A DNA stretch of 64,000 nt from Siderastrea radians (GCA_964017195.1 OZ024894.1:31646388-31710387), one strand, 5' to 3'. Positions 1 to 11,817 are shown, counted from the first letter of the stretch. Notes: a model not told the origin generated them from the sequence alone. A program made the numbers and translations.

Positions 1-310
1 AGCAAAAGAATCATTTGTGAATACTGTAGCAAGCCTTAATCATTCACAACTAGATTGTTACTCGCCCAGCAAAGTTGTCGAATGGTCAATCATACAGGCA
101 GTCCGTAAATGGACAGCTTACCATTCAGAAGGTATTTTGCCAGTACGACTAGCATTTCATCTCTCTTAAGCCGACTACTGCTTAATCAGTGGATTATGAT
201 AACTAAATTGCTGATTACTGAACTAAAATTTTCTGTCTTGAGTTCAAATGCTAGTTTGACTTCCTAACAAAATGTAATCTGCAGAAAACGAAGAAGTAAA
301 AAATGCTTAC

Positions 311-445
311 GTTCACAATTGAAGTTATCCCCTTGTATGTACTTGAAGCCCTTTTTACATCTGCACTCGTATCCTCCTTCAAAATTGTGGCAGTCAGTAG
401 AATTTCTGCTGCAGTTATCTTGATTACGTGAACACTCATCTATGT
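311..445 (-). CDS. Exon 10: calcium-binding EGF, last exon in the window
   Basis: A 45-codon phase 1-1 exon with DIDEC, six cysteines and [11 protein letters not shown]. Acceptor TTTTTTAG, donor GTAAGC at 310. No stop codon, so at least one more exon lies beyond base 1. Confidence 0.85.
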
Positions 446-777
446 CTAAAAAACAATTACATTTTTCAAAGTCATTTGCAATACTATAATCTAATAATCG
501 TTACATGCAATACGATACATCTTTTATTTTCTTGATGTTTATTTTCCTTCTTTTTTGCACTTTTATTTGTTTCATCATGCATTATTTCGGTTATTTATTT
601 TACTGATAATTTTTTTTTCAATTGGTTAAATTCTAATTGTTATGAAAATGATTGCATGGGGTACGGATACGCTGGGTCTATTCAATTAAATCTGCTACAG
701 CTCATCTATATAGAAATCGCTCTCTTTAAAAAAATCTCTCTGTTTTTCGTCTAATAATATACATGAAAAAATTACTC

Positions 778-808
<31 letters not shown>

Positions 809-3800
809 GTTGTAACACCAGTGCAAAAAGTGTAACACCAGTGCAAAAAGTGTAACACCAGTGCAAATTACACATCGATATTCTGGATTATGATTATTAA
901 ACGAACCGCTTTGAGTTCGTAGCATTATCAGCTGTTCTTTATCAGCCAATCAGTAAATAAAGTGTCAAATCCGCGTCAAATGCTCACTTCCTGTCTGCAG
1001 TAAGATCTTCCGGCACTTCCTCCACGCGAATTTTTTCATGTTTATATTATTATTTGTATAGGTAATCATACGGTTTTTCTCGTTCAATTTGGAATTAATT
1101 TGCACGAAGCGGCTCGTGCAATTTCAGCTTTTTGAAAAACTCACTCGTGCAAATTAATTCCAAATTGAACGAGAAAAACCGTATGATTACCTATACAAAT
1201 AATAATTAAACAAATAAATTTCAGTGCAACTCCAAAGAGATGCTCTTCTCATGCATTGATTCCACAACAAATTTGACTTTTAGAAATGTTTGTATTGTTG
1301 GATATCCGGAAACCGAACTGCTTGGAGAATGAGGCTGGAGCAAGGACGTGAACCAAGAATTAACACAACTTGCTTATTACACTGAGTATTGTCTTCGAAC
1401 CGGACCTTAGTAATAGAAGGAAAGCGCTTTCTCCCCTGTGCGAACTATCCTTTACGATTTGCAGACATATTTGGATCCTCTCCTCTTGGATTTTCTCCTT
1501 GTTGTTTTATTTGCCTGTTTCCCTACCTCTACAGAGCAGTTGGTCGTATAACTCAAACCCAGTTGCGCATGAACAGTAATAACTTCCGTTCGTGTTGTGG
1601 CAGTTCGTCTGACAGCCACCATTGGCCAAAAGGCATTCATTGGCATCTGCGAATGAAACACATCACTTGTGGGAATTACTTAAGGCAGGATTTCAAGAAA
1701 CATATAACATGGTTTTCTTATTATGCCCATATGTATGTACTTTTTGAACTTGTTTGCATGGCTTTAACGAGATCAGACCAAAACTGAGTCTCCCTTTGAA
1801 ATTCTTTCTACGAGAAAGGTCAAGGTACATTGAAACCCTCATAAAATTTGTGACTGATCAAGATTGGGTTCATTCTTTCACTGGCGCTAATATTTAAATG
1901 TACAAATCTGTCCTCTATGTAGTAATTAGTGACTTTTGATTTTCTGAACATTTGGGGGTTTTATTACTATAGGTTGATGTGATATTATATTTTATATTTT
2001 ATATTGTATATATTGTAATATTTTATATATTTTTACTACTTTAGATAGGTATAGATAGGTGTCCCCAATTAGCTTACTTTGGTGTAAGCTAGATATTTTA
2101 AGACACGTTAATAAAGTTTATTATTATTATTATTATTATTATTTTTATTAGTCGATCGCAAACAGGGCGTCTTATTACCATCGCATTGCTATCCGGGATG
2201 AATTGAAACACCAGGGAAAAATTATCTAATTCCGAGTTATTTTGTTCTTACCCTTGCAGTTCTTGTTTGTTCCATCCAGTTCAAATCCTTTGGGGCATGT
2301 GCACTGATACCCTCCCTGCAGATTTTGACAGCCATGGCTGCAACCCCCGTTGTTGGCAGCGCATTCGTCAATGTCTAAGTAAAACGAATTGTAAGAGGGG
2401 TAATAGGTAAACTATTACTCAACCCACCGCTCAAAAAGAAAAAACTGGCAAGAAATAACTCTTTTGTTATTAGGCCCGTGAAATTTATGCAGTGAATATC
2501 AGACAATTTATAAGTGGCAGTGTATCAATTTGATTATTTGCCGAAGACTAAGATAGAGGATGACAATTGATTTGCGAAAAACTGAAAAATTACGACATTT
2601 GGCGAAAACCGGCCGGGTTGTTTTGCTACCAACCTGTGAGTTCACAGACAAAGAAAACAACTTTTGTACCTCTTCAAAATAACAACTGCTGCAACTGTGG
2701 AAAAACAGTTGCTGTTAAGCAAAAGTTAACCATGAGATTGCTAACCGAATCATTCCAATTTTGTTTCTTTTTTTTTCAGTAACTTTCTTACCATTACACG
2801 TATGATTGTCTGATGAAAGCTGGAATCCATTTCGGCATGAACAGTAATAACCTCCGAAAGTATTGTGGCATATCTGGTTGCAGCCTCCTTTATTGACGCC
2901 ACACTCATTTATATCTGAAAGGCAAAAGCTACATCATGAGCAGGAATAAACGAGATGTCGCTCACACTTTGATTGATTGGAATTGATTTATCGTATATGC
3001 TACTGTTTGAAATAACTGTGCAAATTCTCTTGGCTTAGAGCTATCGTCAATAACAGTGTAGACAATGAAAATGAAGTAGGAGGTAACGCAGTCCTGTCTG
3101 GGGATAAATTTAGCGAGTCTGTTGTGCTCAGCAGTTTTTATAATTCAAGTGACAAAACTATGGCGATTCATTGAGGACACAATTGATAATCTGTAAATTT
3201 TTACTTATAATTGACTGAACTTCTCAGAAACGAACTGCGAGGCAAAAAGAAGAGATTATTTGTTACAGTTTGACAGCGAAAATTTTTGAACGGCGAGAAT
3301 CTGAGTTGCTAATCTACCGTCTCTACAATCAAATCAATCAATCAATAAACTTTATTTACCCTCGAATTTACAGTGTAGCACTCAAGTGCTACAAGTAGCT
3401 CTACAAAGCCAAAGGAATAAAAATGACTTTCCACGAACTCAGAGAATTACTTCAGTGGATTTGAGCACTTCTTCGAATGGAATAAAGGTCAGTTTTATAC
3501 AAATTTGCTTCCGAAGTTTACTTTCGTTAAAGCAAGTTTGCCGTGCGTGTTTTGAATGCACTTCTGAAGCCAAGCTCGATTCAGTGAATTTGCCAAATTC
3601 ACCTTTGCTGAGCGATTTGTTTTGGTACTTTTTGAAGTAATAGTTCAGTCTGGTAAATTTTGCTGGCGGTTATAAATACGCAAAATCGTCAACACGTGGT
3701 AAAAACTTCCCGCAAGATTTTTTCATTATTTCGCACAGCGCTAAATTTATGCCAAGTTGCGTTTTTCATTCAGCACGCGTTTTCTTGAAAACACTCATGT

Positions 3801-5591
3801 TGAAGGGTTTATGAAAGCCAATGAAAACCTTATTTGCTTGTATTTGCCCTTGTTATTGTAAAATTCTGGTAATTTTTGATGTCGGTAACAAATACAAAAA
3901 TCTTTCAAGGAGTGGCAAAAACTTCCAGCAAGACTTTTTTCATTATTTCGCCGAGCACTAATTTATGCCGAGTTGTGTTTTTCATTCAGCGCGCGTTTTC
4001 TTGAAAACACTCATGTTGAAAGGCTTATGAAAGCCTTGTTTGCTCGCAATTGTCTTTGTTATTGAGTTTTGAACATTATATGACGTCTTTTCTATGATCA
4101 ATAAGAGTATAGACAGTGGAAAAGTGCGGTCAAGTTGTTAAATATCAAAACTATAAAAAAAACTTCTATGACAACTATTGGAGTGTACAATACGGAAAAT
4201 AAATAAATAAACTAATATGCACTGTTTCCATAAATAGTTAGTTCATGTTTTGGTTGTACCCTTCAACTTCTCGTTTCAACTAGATTAGAGTTCATGTTTC
4301 TACACCGCGTCATCATCCGTCCGTCCGTCCGTCCGTCCGTTCGTTCGTTCGTTTGCTTGTTCGCTCGTTCGTCCTTTCGTTCGTTCGTTCGTTCGTTCGT
4401 TCATTCGTTCGTTCGTTTGTTCGTTCGTTCGGTTATTTGTTTGTTTGTTTGTTTTTATGTTATTTGTTTTCTTGAGACTGTAGAAAACTCAGTCAGAAAT
4501 TAAAAATAAAGATCTACATTATTTGAAGAGATAATGAGAATATTGTTACGCACTAGATTGTGTTGATTCCTTGACCTACCATCACATTTATGTTTGTCGC
4601 TGCTCAGTAGAAATCCATCACGGCATTTACACTGATAGCTTCCCTGTGAATTTTCACAAATCTGGTCACAGTTGCCGTTATTGGTATCACACTCGTTCAC
4701 GTCTGTTTAACAAAAAAAAAAAAATGTTTTCGCATTTCTCTCAAAAAAATATTATTTATTTGTATATGGAATTTCTAAAAAAAAATTATCATAACATAGA
4801 GTACAAAGTTAAATTTTAGACTGACCTGCACAGTTTTTCTTGTCAGCCAGCAGCTTATAGCCAGCATGGCACTTACATTCCACCCATTTCGTGCACAGGT
4901 AATCAATGTGACATTCAAAGAAACACTTCCCAAACAAACAATACTTGGAATGTTGAACACACTCCTGCGAGCAGCCACCGTTCTGTTCGCTACACAACTC
5001 AGGATCCTTTGCTACAAGCAGAAACATGAAATGAAAAGTAATATACCAAATTAATACTTGTGTACGTGAATCAACTTCAGAGTAGGTAGCCTGCATAACA
5101 GGCGTTTATTTAGCCGAGCGCAGGACGCAAGAAGAAAAATAATGTTTTTTCTTTGTTCTCGCGCTCTGGGCTCTGCTAAATAAAAACCTGCTGTGGAGGC
5201 TAGAGGGTAGGAAACGAGAAAAGTTTCAAAAGAGGGGGTAGGGGTAGAAGCCTCTCAAAACCGATGACGTATATGCATCAGAATATCTGTTTCATTTTAT
5301 CCTTTTTGTAATAGTTTTTGCTGTCAGTACTATATTATTATTGGCGTTTTTGGTAGTGTTTGCATCAATGTCCTCCGTACATAAAAGTTCAAGACATTAG
5401 GCAAATGTTAGTCTTAAAGACTCTGAACACAAAAAAATACAACATCTACATTACCTTTGCAGCCATATAGTTCAATCCTTATACAAGGAAATTCAACAAA
5501 GTCCAATGGAACAATACGAATGTATCTTGTCCTGATTCGTAGCTCAATATCGTTGCTTGAAATCTTAGAGAAAATCAGTCAGAATCACCAG

Positions 5592-5622
<31 letters not shown>

Positions 5623-8600
5623 GTCAGTCAGTCAGTAAGTCTGCTAGTCAATCAATTCAATTCAATGACTATTATAATAACAATAGCTAATTTATTGGTA
5701 ATAAAAGACAGAAAACAAAACAGCAAGAAATGATCTAAAAGGTCAAAATCTACAGTCTCTATAATCTAAAAATCTCAAAAAATCTAACTAGAATTGACGA
5801 TGACATTGCTATGCAAGGGGCCGAAACAAAAATGAGCCCTAAGTTTCTCTTCAGTGACCAAAATGCAGCTCCAAAGTAAATCGTTGCCTGATCAAGTGTT
5901 TCTTGAATATCAATCTGCGACTGTTCACGTCCCTCAAATATTGTTTAATAATTTGCCTTCTTTTGGTTGAATATAATCTGGGAGTGCACCCTTCCGACCG
6001 TCCCATTGCTAGATTAGTTCAAACTAATGGCAATTATTGTAATTAAAGATTAAAGAACGATAGTCTGAGACTCATCAACAACTATTCCTCTTTTATTGGA
6101 AACATTAGCGTGAACAGGCGATGTAATAAAACCGCCTACTTACCGGCTCAAAATCTTCAAATGTGACACCATCGGCGCTGACTCTAATTAGGTACTTTGT
6201 CACTTTTCGTTCAGTTTGATTAACAGGAGGATTTGCTTCACCGGCGGTTTTGATCTGCTTGATCACTTTCGTCTGCCCGAAATCAATCTGGAGAAATCCA
6301 TTAATCTGTTAATCAATTACTCGATCCATGTACAAATAATTCATTATATACATTTAGGGAAATAAACAACTGTCTAAGAAAAAGCAACCCAAACGAACAA
6401 TCTCTCAAACTCTTAATTCTTAATAGTTACTCAAGGCCTCTACTTGCCTATACATTTGTATCCCAATTTACCTAATGCTCGAATTATTATTGCGCTTTGT
6501 GTGATAATAGTTATTATTTTTTTACATGGTTATGTAGTATTTGACATGTGTATTTATATTACATGTAATATAGTGTTATCCAGCTTTATGAGCTTGAAGA
6601 CTATAGTTTAAATAAACTTTAATTTGATTATCTTAGAATAACAACCTTATTCTTTGTCCCCTTGAAGACACCAACCTAGCTTAGTTTGCTAGAGCGCTTT
6701 AGCAGGAAAACACAAAAAAACCTTTTCGGATAAAAATTTGGCTAGCTATACAAAGCCTATTTTACTTAAAATACAACGCTTATTCAATAAATAAAGATAC
6801 AGTAACACTAAAGAACTAAATGGAAATTGGTTGTATAGCTTGTTCTTAGAGGTTCTAGATAGCAAAGGTTAGGGTCAGAAAAAAAAGAAAACAAAACAAA
6901 CAAACAGCAACAACAACAACAACAAGTATCAAGTATAACATCAACACCGGAAGATAAGGAGGTGGAGGCTGATAGCTTGATCTACCAACTGTGAAATCTG
7001 AAGTTTGGAGGTTGCAGAATGAGAGAGCGAGCTTGAGGTTGCACGCTATTTTAAAAAGGTTATTTACAGTGGCATTACAAGCTAGGCTTAATATTTTACC
7101 TAGTCTGGGGAAAGGTTTTATAAGGAGGAAATGTTCCTAGCATGCAAGTGTCAGGTTTGTTTCTGTGTTAGTGCTTGAGTTTGTCTAAAGGGGCTAAATG
7201 TATGATATTCACGCTAACCTGTAAGTACTCGTCGTCAGTGAAGTTTTGCTGTGGGCACCACGCTGATGGAGAAGACAAAGCCGCATGTGCAGCGGAGTAT
7301 TGCGGAGAAAGGTTGGACGATGACGTCACGGTACTTTTGGAAAAATATGGGGTTGAGCATTCTACGAGAAGTGAAATAGAATATATTTGCTTAGATTAAC
7401 AAATTCCAAAAGTTCACGTTAAATCTTACCCTATGTGTTGAAGATTTTTGTGTTTTATTTTTGCTCACTGTTCTGTTTAACACCGTCCTTAGCGTATGAG
7501 AACGTTTTTTTTACATGAATATTTAAATCACGCTTAAATTCTGTATAAATTAAGTTTTTACAATCTAATTTATTGCGAAAATTAGAACGCTATAATCAAG
7601 TGGGTGGTAAAAAATGTACGCGATAAAAGGTTATTGGTTATATTTTTTTTAAAAATACATCGCCAATAACAAAATTAAAGTCTTGAAATATCATCATGAT
7701 TTGCATACTTGGAGAGTCACCAGTCACGGCCATGTCTCATAAAAAAATAACTTATGAGATCTTAGGCAATTTAAGTATAACGGATAAAATAACCAGCGTT
7801 TAAGGTGAGATAACGAATTAGTGGGTGATAAATTCGCGAACAGCTTAGTGTATCCTTTATTGTTTCGTAGGCAAGAGCTACACGGCGGTTTTTGCCTGAC
7901 AACTTTTACTTTATTTTCATATGTCCAATTTAAAAGTCCACCCTATAAATCGTTGCTACTTTTTTTTGGTAAATTAAGGTACCGGGGCCGCAACGGTTGT
8001 TTAAGATCAGTACCTGGAGAGTTGATCGTTTTCTCCTTAAATAGAAATTACATTGAAGTCTACGATTTCTTTACGAAGTTGTGAAAATAACGCTGCCCGG
8101 ACAATTCGAATTTGAATACAAGAAGTTTGATTGGACGCTCTGTAATATAGTCACAACATCATAAACTATGCTGATAAATTAAAACTTTAATGTCTTGAAG
8201 ATATATGCGTACATTTTTACGTTAATATTAAACTAGCCTTGCATGAAAAAAAAAACATGTATATATATTTACAATGAAAGACGTGCAATGGAAGACATCC
8301 AAGCGAATTAGTTCATGATTTGTTAGGCTGATGCCGTAAATAAACTCAAAAGCAACTCCTTGTTCAAAAGAGAGAGACTTAACCACACTGTACAAGGTTT
8401 GACAAAAAAGCAATTAAATTATTTATGTGTTACAAAATTTGTTTTACTCCTTTGAGTTTTCGTTATCTATCCTCGTGCATGTCTCATTCTCCATTTTCTC
8501 ATAATATTATCTCGCGTCATTTAAGTCTGCGACAAATGTTTCCGTACAGTAGAAAGGAATATAGAAATATAATTTACTTGCATATGATATAACAAATTTA

Positions 8601-8906
8601 CTGTGGTTAAATGAACCACCCTGACAATAAAGCTCTATTTTTATTGGTTTGAAGCTATAGACCCTTCCAGTCTTGGTCGTAACTGATTGAATTTCCAACA
8701 TTTGGCGCACAGACGTTTAAACAACCAATTTTTAAGCAGCTTCCGGAAATTTCATCACCACAGAAATAAGAGCATTAAGGTAAAAAGAAACTGTTTTATC
8801 ATCCAAGGCAGTTGGGTTAGCTAATATAAGTTACAAACTTACCTCCGTTGCCGAAGAAACCAACAAGAACATTTGACAACAGAGGGAATATTAATAACAG
8901 CCTCAT
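311..8906 (-). CDS. Secreted discoidin/EGF-repeat protein (5' part of a multi-exon gene, runs off left edge)
   Basis: Ten exons join in frame on the minus strand: 8906-8843, 7361-7219, 6287-6144, 5563-5455, 5011-4826, 4702-4580, 2914-2792, 2374-2252, 1646-1527 and 445-311. All introns are GT-AG. The product is a signal peptide, one F5/8-type-C (discoidin) domain of about 130 residues, then six EGF domains. Five of these begin with the calcium-binding consensus D-x-[ND]-E-C. Every EGF exon is phase 1-1, so domains can be duplicated or skipped without a frameshift. The last visible exon ends in a good donor, so the protein continues leftward. The family suggests an extracellular matrix or adhesion protein; ligand and tissue cannot be read from sequence. 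No frameshift is seen in any exon. Domain order is discoidin then EGF, the reverse of EDIL3-type proteins, so no symbol is given. An undetected exon in the 1.6 kb intron at 2915-4579 cannot be excluded. Confidence 0.85.
446..1526. other. Intron 9 with repeat DNA
   Basis: No coding signal. It holds a 20-bp direct repeat (unit begins TGTAACACCAGTGC) present about 2.9 times at 811-867, and a long hairpin at 1046-1206. Confidence 0.6.
1046..1206. repeat. Perfect 62-bp inverted repeat (hairpin / MITE end)
   Basis: Arms 1046-1107 and 1145-1206 are exact reverse complements separated by 37 bases. They start ATTATTATTTGTATAGG and end TTTGCACGA at the loop. This is a recent foldback, perhaps one end of a short DNA element together with the 811-867 repeats. 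Confidence 0.85.
1527..1646 (-). CDS. Exon 9: EGF domain
   Basis: A 40-codon phase 1-1 exon with [24 protein letters not shown] and a final Cys. Acceptor CGCAG, donor GTAGGG. Confidence 0.85.
1960..2145 (+). mobile_element. AT-rich 3' tail of a non-LTR retroelement
   Basis: An AT-rich stretch ends GACACGTTAATAAAGTTT followed by (ATT)n at about 2113-2142. The same tail style recurs at 16430-16490 with (ATTCT)n. It resembles a LINE or SINE 3' end lying in intron 8. No coding part is attached. Confidence 0.4.
2252..2374 (-). CDS. Exon 8: calcium-binding EGF
   Basis: A 41-codon phase 1-1 exon with [25 protein letters not shown] and a closing Cys. Acceptor TTAG, donor GTAAGA. Confidence 0.87.
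2792..2914 (-). CDS. Exon 7: calcium-binding EGF
   Basis: A 41-codon phase 1-1 exon with DINEC, six cysteines and [11 protein letters not shown]. Acceptor TTTCAG, donor GTAAGA. Confidence 0.85.
2915..4579. other. Long intron 6 with repeats
   Basis: No EGF exon was found. A minus-oriented retroelement tail with (CAAT)n lies at about 3330-3400. Two diverged direct copies of ~125 bp lie at 3695-3820 and 3911-4036, offset about 217 bp. A (CCGT)n/(TTCG)n microsatellite fills 4314-4456. Confidence 0.5.
4314..4456. repeat. Tetranucleotide microsatellite (CCGT)n/(CGTT)n/(GTTT)n
   Basis: A continuous 4-bp periodicity drifts through three related units. The Arg/Ser/Val-rich open frame it makes on the plus strand is an artefact of the repeat. 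Confidence 0.85.
4580..4702 (-). CDS. Exon 6: calcium-binding EGF
   Basis: A 41-codon phase 1-1 exon. It has the DVNEC start, six cysteines and the [11 protein letters not shown] core with the aromatic residue needed for calcium-EGF packing. Acceptor CAG before 4702, donor GTAGGT at 4579. Confidence 0.85.
4826..5011 (-). CDS. Exon 5: atypical EGF domain with ten cysteines
   Basis: A 62-codon phase 1-1 exon. It opens [17 protein letters not shown] and closes [16 protein letters not shown], as in an ordinary EGF. A segment of about 22 residues with four extra cysteines is inserted between the third and fourth canonical cysteines. The first position of the calcium-binding signature is missing. 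It directly follows the discoidin domain and may act as a linker. Confidence 0.8.
5455..5563 (-). CDS. Exon 4: C-terminal end of the discoidin domain
   Basis: A phase 0 to 1 exon of 109 bp. It encodes [20 protein letters not shown] then LYGCK, the classic closing strand of F5/8C domains (RYIRI.P.....C.R.E..GC). The closing Cys pairs with the opening Cys of exon 2 in this family. Donor GTAATG at 5454. Confidence 0.85.
5586..5700. repeat. (CAAT)n/(CAGT)n microsatellite
   Basis: Tandem CAAT then CAGT units, then an AT-rich tail. It lies in the intron between discoidin exons 3 and 4. Confidence 0.7.
6144..6287 (-). CDS. Exon 3: middle of the discoidin domain
   Basis: A 144-bp phase 0-0 exon between acceptor CAG (6290-6288) and donor GTAAGT (6143). 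It starts [16 protein letters not shown] and later reads [18 protein letters not shown], matching the family's LQ(I/V)DLG...V..I.TQG and Y.V.YS.DG..W. A second possible acceptor at 6307-6306 is in frame. It was rejected because exon 2 already supplies the LQ before IDFGQ. Confidence 0.8.
7219..7361 (-). CDS. Exon 2: N-terminal third of the discoidin domain
   Basis: Acceptor TAG at 7363-7362, donor GT at 7218; starts phase 1 and ends phase 0. It encodes the opening cysteine, a Ser/Thr-rich strand, [15 protein letters not shown] and DDEYLQ. These are the usual F5/8C landmarks (S..Y...A.L....AWC....D..QYLQ). The DEYLQ end fuses to IDFGQ of exon 3, which fixes the exon 3 acceptor. Confidence 0.8.
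7362..8842. other. Intron 1 of the discoidin/EGF gene
   Basis: AT-rich and unremarkable. Open frames in it show no family resemblance and no splice support. The 6288-7218, 5564-6143 and 5012-5454 introns are likewise featureless apart from short homopolymers and CAA runs. Confidence 0.5.
8843..8906 (-). CDS. Exon 1: start codon and signal peptide
   Basis: ATG at 8906-8904 opens a 21-codon segment, [18 protein letters not shown] followed by GNG. This is a short basic start and a hydrophobic core typical of a secretory signal. It ends in phase 1 at a GTAAGT donor at 8842. The phase matches exon 2, where the split codon reads Glu. No 5' UTR exon was identified. Confidence 0.75.
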
Positions 8907-9796
8907 TTCATCGGAGCCTTGCTGAAAAAAAAATGAAATGATTTCTGTTACCAGTACACGAGAAGGAAAGAACACTTTCTTTGGATATAGGACGAGAGAA
9001 ATGTAGTAATCAGAGACGATTAAGAAATCATAATAGAGCAATATTTCCTTATTCAGGCACACAGGTGTGCAAACGAAAAAAATTATAATTAGGCATGCTA
9101 TGGTCAGCGATATGATGAATAATTCCATCGGTCCGTGTTGTTTGTCACGTTAAAGAGAAAAAATTATCGAAAACACTCTAGTTCTAACTCACCATTAAAA
9201 AGGTAATCACGCACAGTATTTACAGGTTTCCATCTATAATGAACTTTTCATCACAACTTAAATTATTTTGAAAATCATGTACCTCTGTTTACTTTCATAG
9301 CGTTGAGGAAACACTAATCAACAATTCCAGCGTAACAGCCAAAAAAATAATTGAAATTTTTTGTTTCACAATTACGTATTGCATTAAGCCTTACCTTTCC
9401 TGGTCACAGAATAAGCCGTTTAATAGGAAGGATTGTAGTAAGAAAGTAAAGTCTAAAGTGAGAGATTATTTGTCTTTTTTTTTCATCACAGTTAATGCTA
9501 ATAACTTCAGCAGCTGAAATGACAACGTTGATAGTCAATCAATACCTTCCAACCAATTCGTTAAGATTCAACGACCAGGGTGTGAAGGCCATATTGGTGG
9601 AACTAACAAAAAAGTCATAAGAGATATTTTGCTAATGTTTTGACCACCAACATGGCGGCGATGACATCCATGCAAAGTAAATCTAACGTGAAAACGCACA
9701 ACATGAGCATCACTATTAGTTTTGCTATAAACGTGTGTTTTTCTCGTCTCAGTGTTTATTATTAGCAGAAGGTAGATTTTGGTTCGTCTGCTTTAA
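8907..9796. other. Upstream flank of the discoidin/EGF gene
   Basis: Should contain the promoter and 5' UTR of the minus-strand gene. No TATA box or first exon could be assigned with confidence. No coding signal. Confidence 0.4.
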
Positions 9797-11428
9797 AGGA
9801 GCTGTGTCACGAAATTTAGCCAAAATCCGCCCGTTTAGGATCTGGCCTCCAAATTAAGTGAAACATAAAAATAACCGCTTACCACCATTTTCACTACTAC
9901 GCGACTTTTCTTTTCAAAACACCTCTGAGCACTTTGCAATACGCTTCCGTCAATCATACCTTATATGGGAAGTGTGTGATGTTACCGCAATTGAATTGAG
10001 CTCGAAGGAATAATGATGGCGTCAAATTATCCCGTAGATTTGCGCTGGCGAGTCATATATTGACTAGTAAGAGGCTTTGGAGTCGTTGATGTTGCAAGAA
10101 TACTTCACGTTTGGTAGATATTTGTAAAGAAATTTCGACATTTCTTCAGAATTAAATACCCGCCCGGTGGATTATCCTAGGCGGCGGATGGTAAGCGTGC
10201 GTTTAAACTCGCGAATAAGCTAAACCAAAGTGTGAAGTAATAATTCTAGCTTTTCTGACCTGAAAATAGCACACGACATGTTATTCACCACAAGTATAAA
10301 TCTGGCAATATCCCGAAGTGTACGAGGACGAAATTCAGGAGTGGATAGAGTATGCAACGGGAAAACGAATCATGATCGGCGTGCGATCAACCGATTCGTA
10401 AAGAGAATGGGTTTTACAAGAAGAAAGGTACGTATGACTAGCTGCATTTTTTGGAAGGAACACTGCTAATTCTAATCACCTATCACCTCCGGAATGAATT
10501 GAAAAAACAAAATAAAGCATAAGCTTATAATGGGCTTGTAACGTTTGTTGTTCTACGTTTCGAGAATGTAAACATATAACGCTGTGACATGATAGGGAAA
10601 TTGTTATTTCTACAAGCGGGAACGGGGAATCGAGGAAAATATTTAAGCTTACTTTCAAGTTTACTTCTTCGTTATAACTCAAGACGATTGCCAAAGAACG
10701 TGATGAGGGAAACAGGACGATGTATTGTCGTAGGATCGCTGAATTTCACCGAGAACAGTTGCTATTTAGATGAATCTGAGAAGTTCTGATTCATCTATAA
10801 ATAGCAACTGTTCTCGGTGAAATTTAGCGATGACCCACGACGATACATGTCGACAAGAAATGTCGAAATTTCTTTACAAATATCTACCAAACGTGAAGTA
10901 TTCTTGCAACATCAACGACTCTAAGGCCTCTTCCTAGTCAACATATGACTCGCCAGCGCAAATTTACGGGATAATTTGGCGCTATCTTTATTCCATCGAG
11001 CTCAATTCAATTGCGCTAACATCACGCACTTTCCATATAAGGCATGCATAATTGACGGAAGCGTATTGCAATGTGCTCAGAGGTGTTTTGAAAAGAAAAG
11101 TCGCGTAGTAGTGAAAATGGTGGTAAAACATTGAAAAAAGGTCTAAATAACACAGCAAATACAAAAGAAGGCACGGATAGGCCAAATTGAAAAAGATTAA
11201 CACGGATTGCAATTGGGGTTTACATTTCTGTTGGGTGTTTTTTATTTCTGTTAGGGTTAGGGTGAACAGTTTTCAAAGTTCTTCACCGTTGTTTTTAAAT
11301 TTAAATATAACGCTCGGCCGGTAATTACAAGTAATTTCCTCGCTACTTTAAGTTCCATTACAAGTAAGGGCGAGTAATTGGAAAACGAGACAAATTGGAC
11401 TGGACTGTCGTGACACAGCTCAGCCCCT
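9797..11428. mobile_element. TTAA-flanked foldback DNA transposon, decayed
   Basis: TTAA stands on both sides (9793-9796 and 11429-11432). The ends share the motif AGCTGTGTCACGA in inverted orientation; the right end has five extra bases near its tip. Inside, 9880-10145 is inverted again at about 10857-11128. At the centre a ~40-bp hairpin (about 10738-10835) contains ACCGAGAACAGTTGCTATTT on both arms. Plus-strand translation near 10023 gives YPVDLRWR then GVVDVARILHVW, interrupted by stops. This resembles the helix-turn-helix start of an IS630/Tc1-like transposase (inference). The element looks like a head-to-head pair of transposase gene starts. TTAA targets are usual for piggyBac-type elements, so its superfamily is open. 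Confidence 0.65.
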
Positions 11429-11713
11429 TTAACGCTGTACGAGGTAATACATAGTTATTTCATTAAGTATGCTTTGAATAGTTCGTAAGCTGTCAAAAGC
11501 GCACATCATTAAGCATCAAAAGCCAAGAAAAGTAACGATTATGTATGCGTTTTTATGTAACGCGTTAACCAGCCGCCTGAATTAAATGTGATAATGGTGA
11601 TTTAAGGTGGTCTTACTTCACAATCAATCTCCGCCTTTTATACATAGAAAAAGCACACAGTCACCATTTCAACGTACTATTATTGAATAGAAATATAGCG
11701 ATCCTCAACACAA

Positions 11714-11746
11714 ACGAAGCAAAAAGAAAGAAAGAAAGAAAGAAAG

Positions 11747-11817
<71 letters not shown>

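Noticed and set aside
4294..4503. Arg/Ser/Val repeat protein
   Set aside because: Translation of the CCGT/CGTT microsatellite.
6288..6305. Alternative start of discoidin exon 3 at 6305
   Set aside because: The upstream exon already ends DDEYLQ and joins directly to IDFGQ. The longer form would duplicate the LQ motif.
8817..9128. 103-codon minus-strand frame starting MELFIISLTIAC
   Set aside because: It reads through a donor into intron 1 and has no upstream support. The real start is the internal ATG at 8906, which opens a compact signal peptide and ends at GTAAGT.
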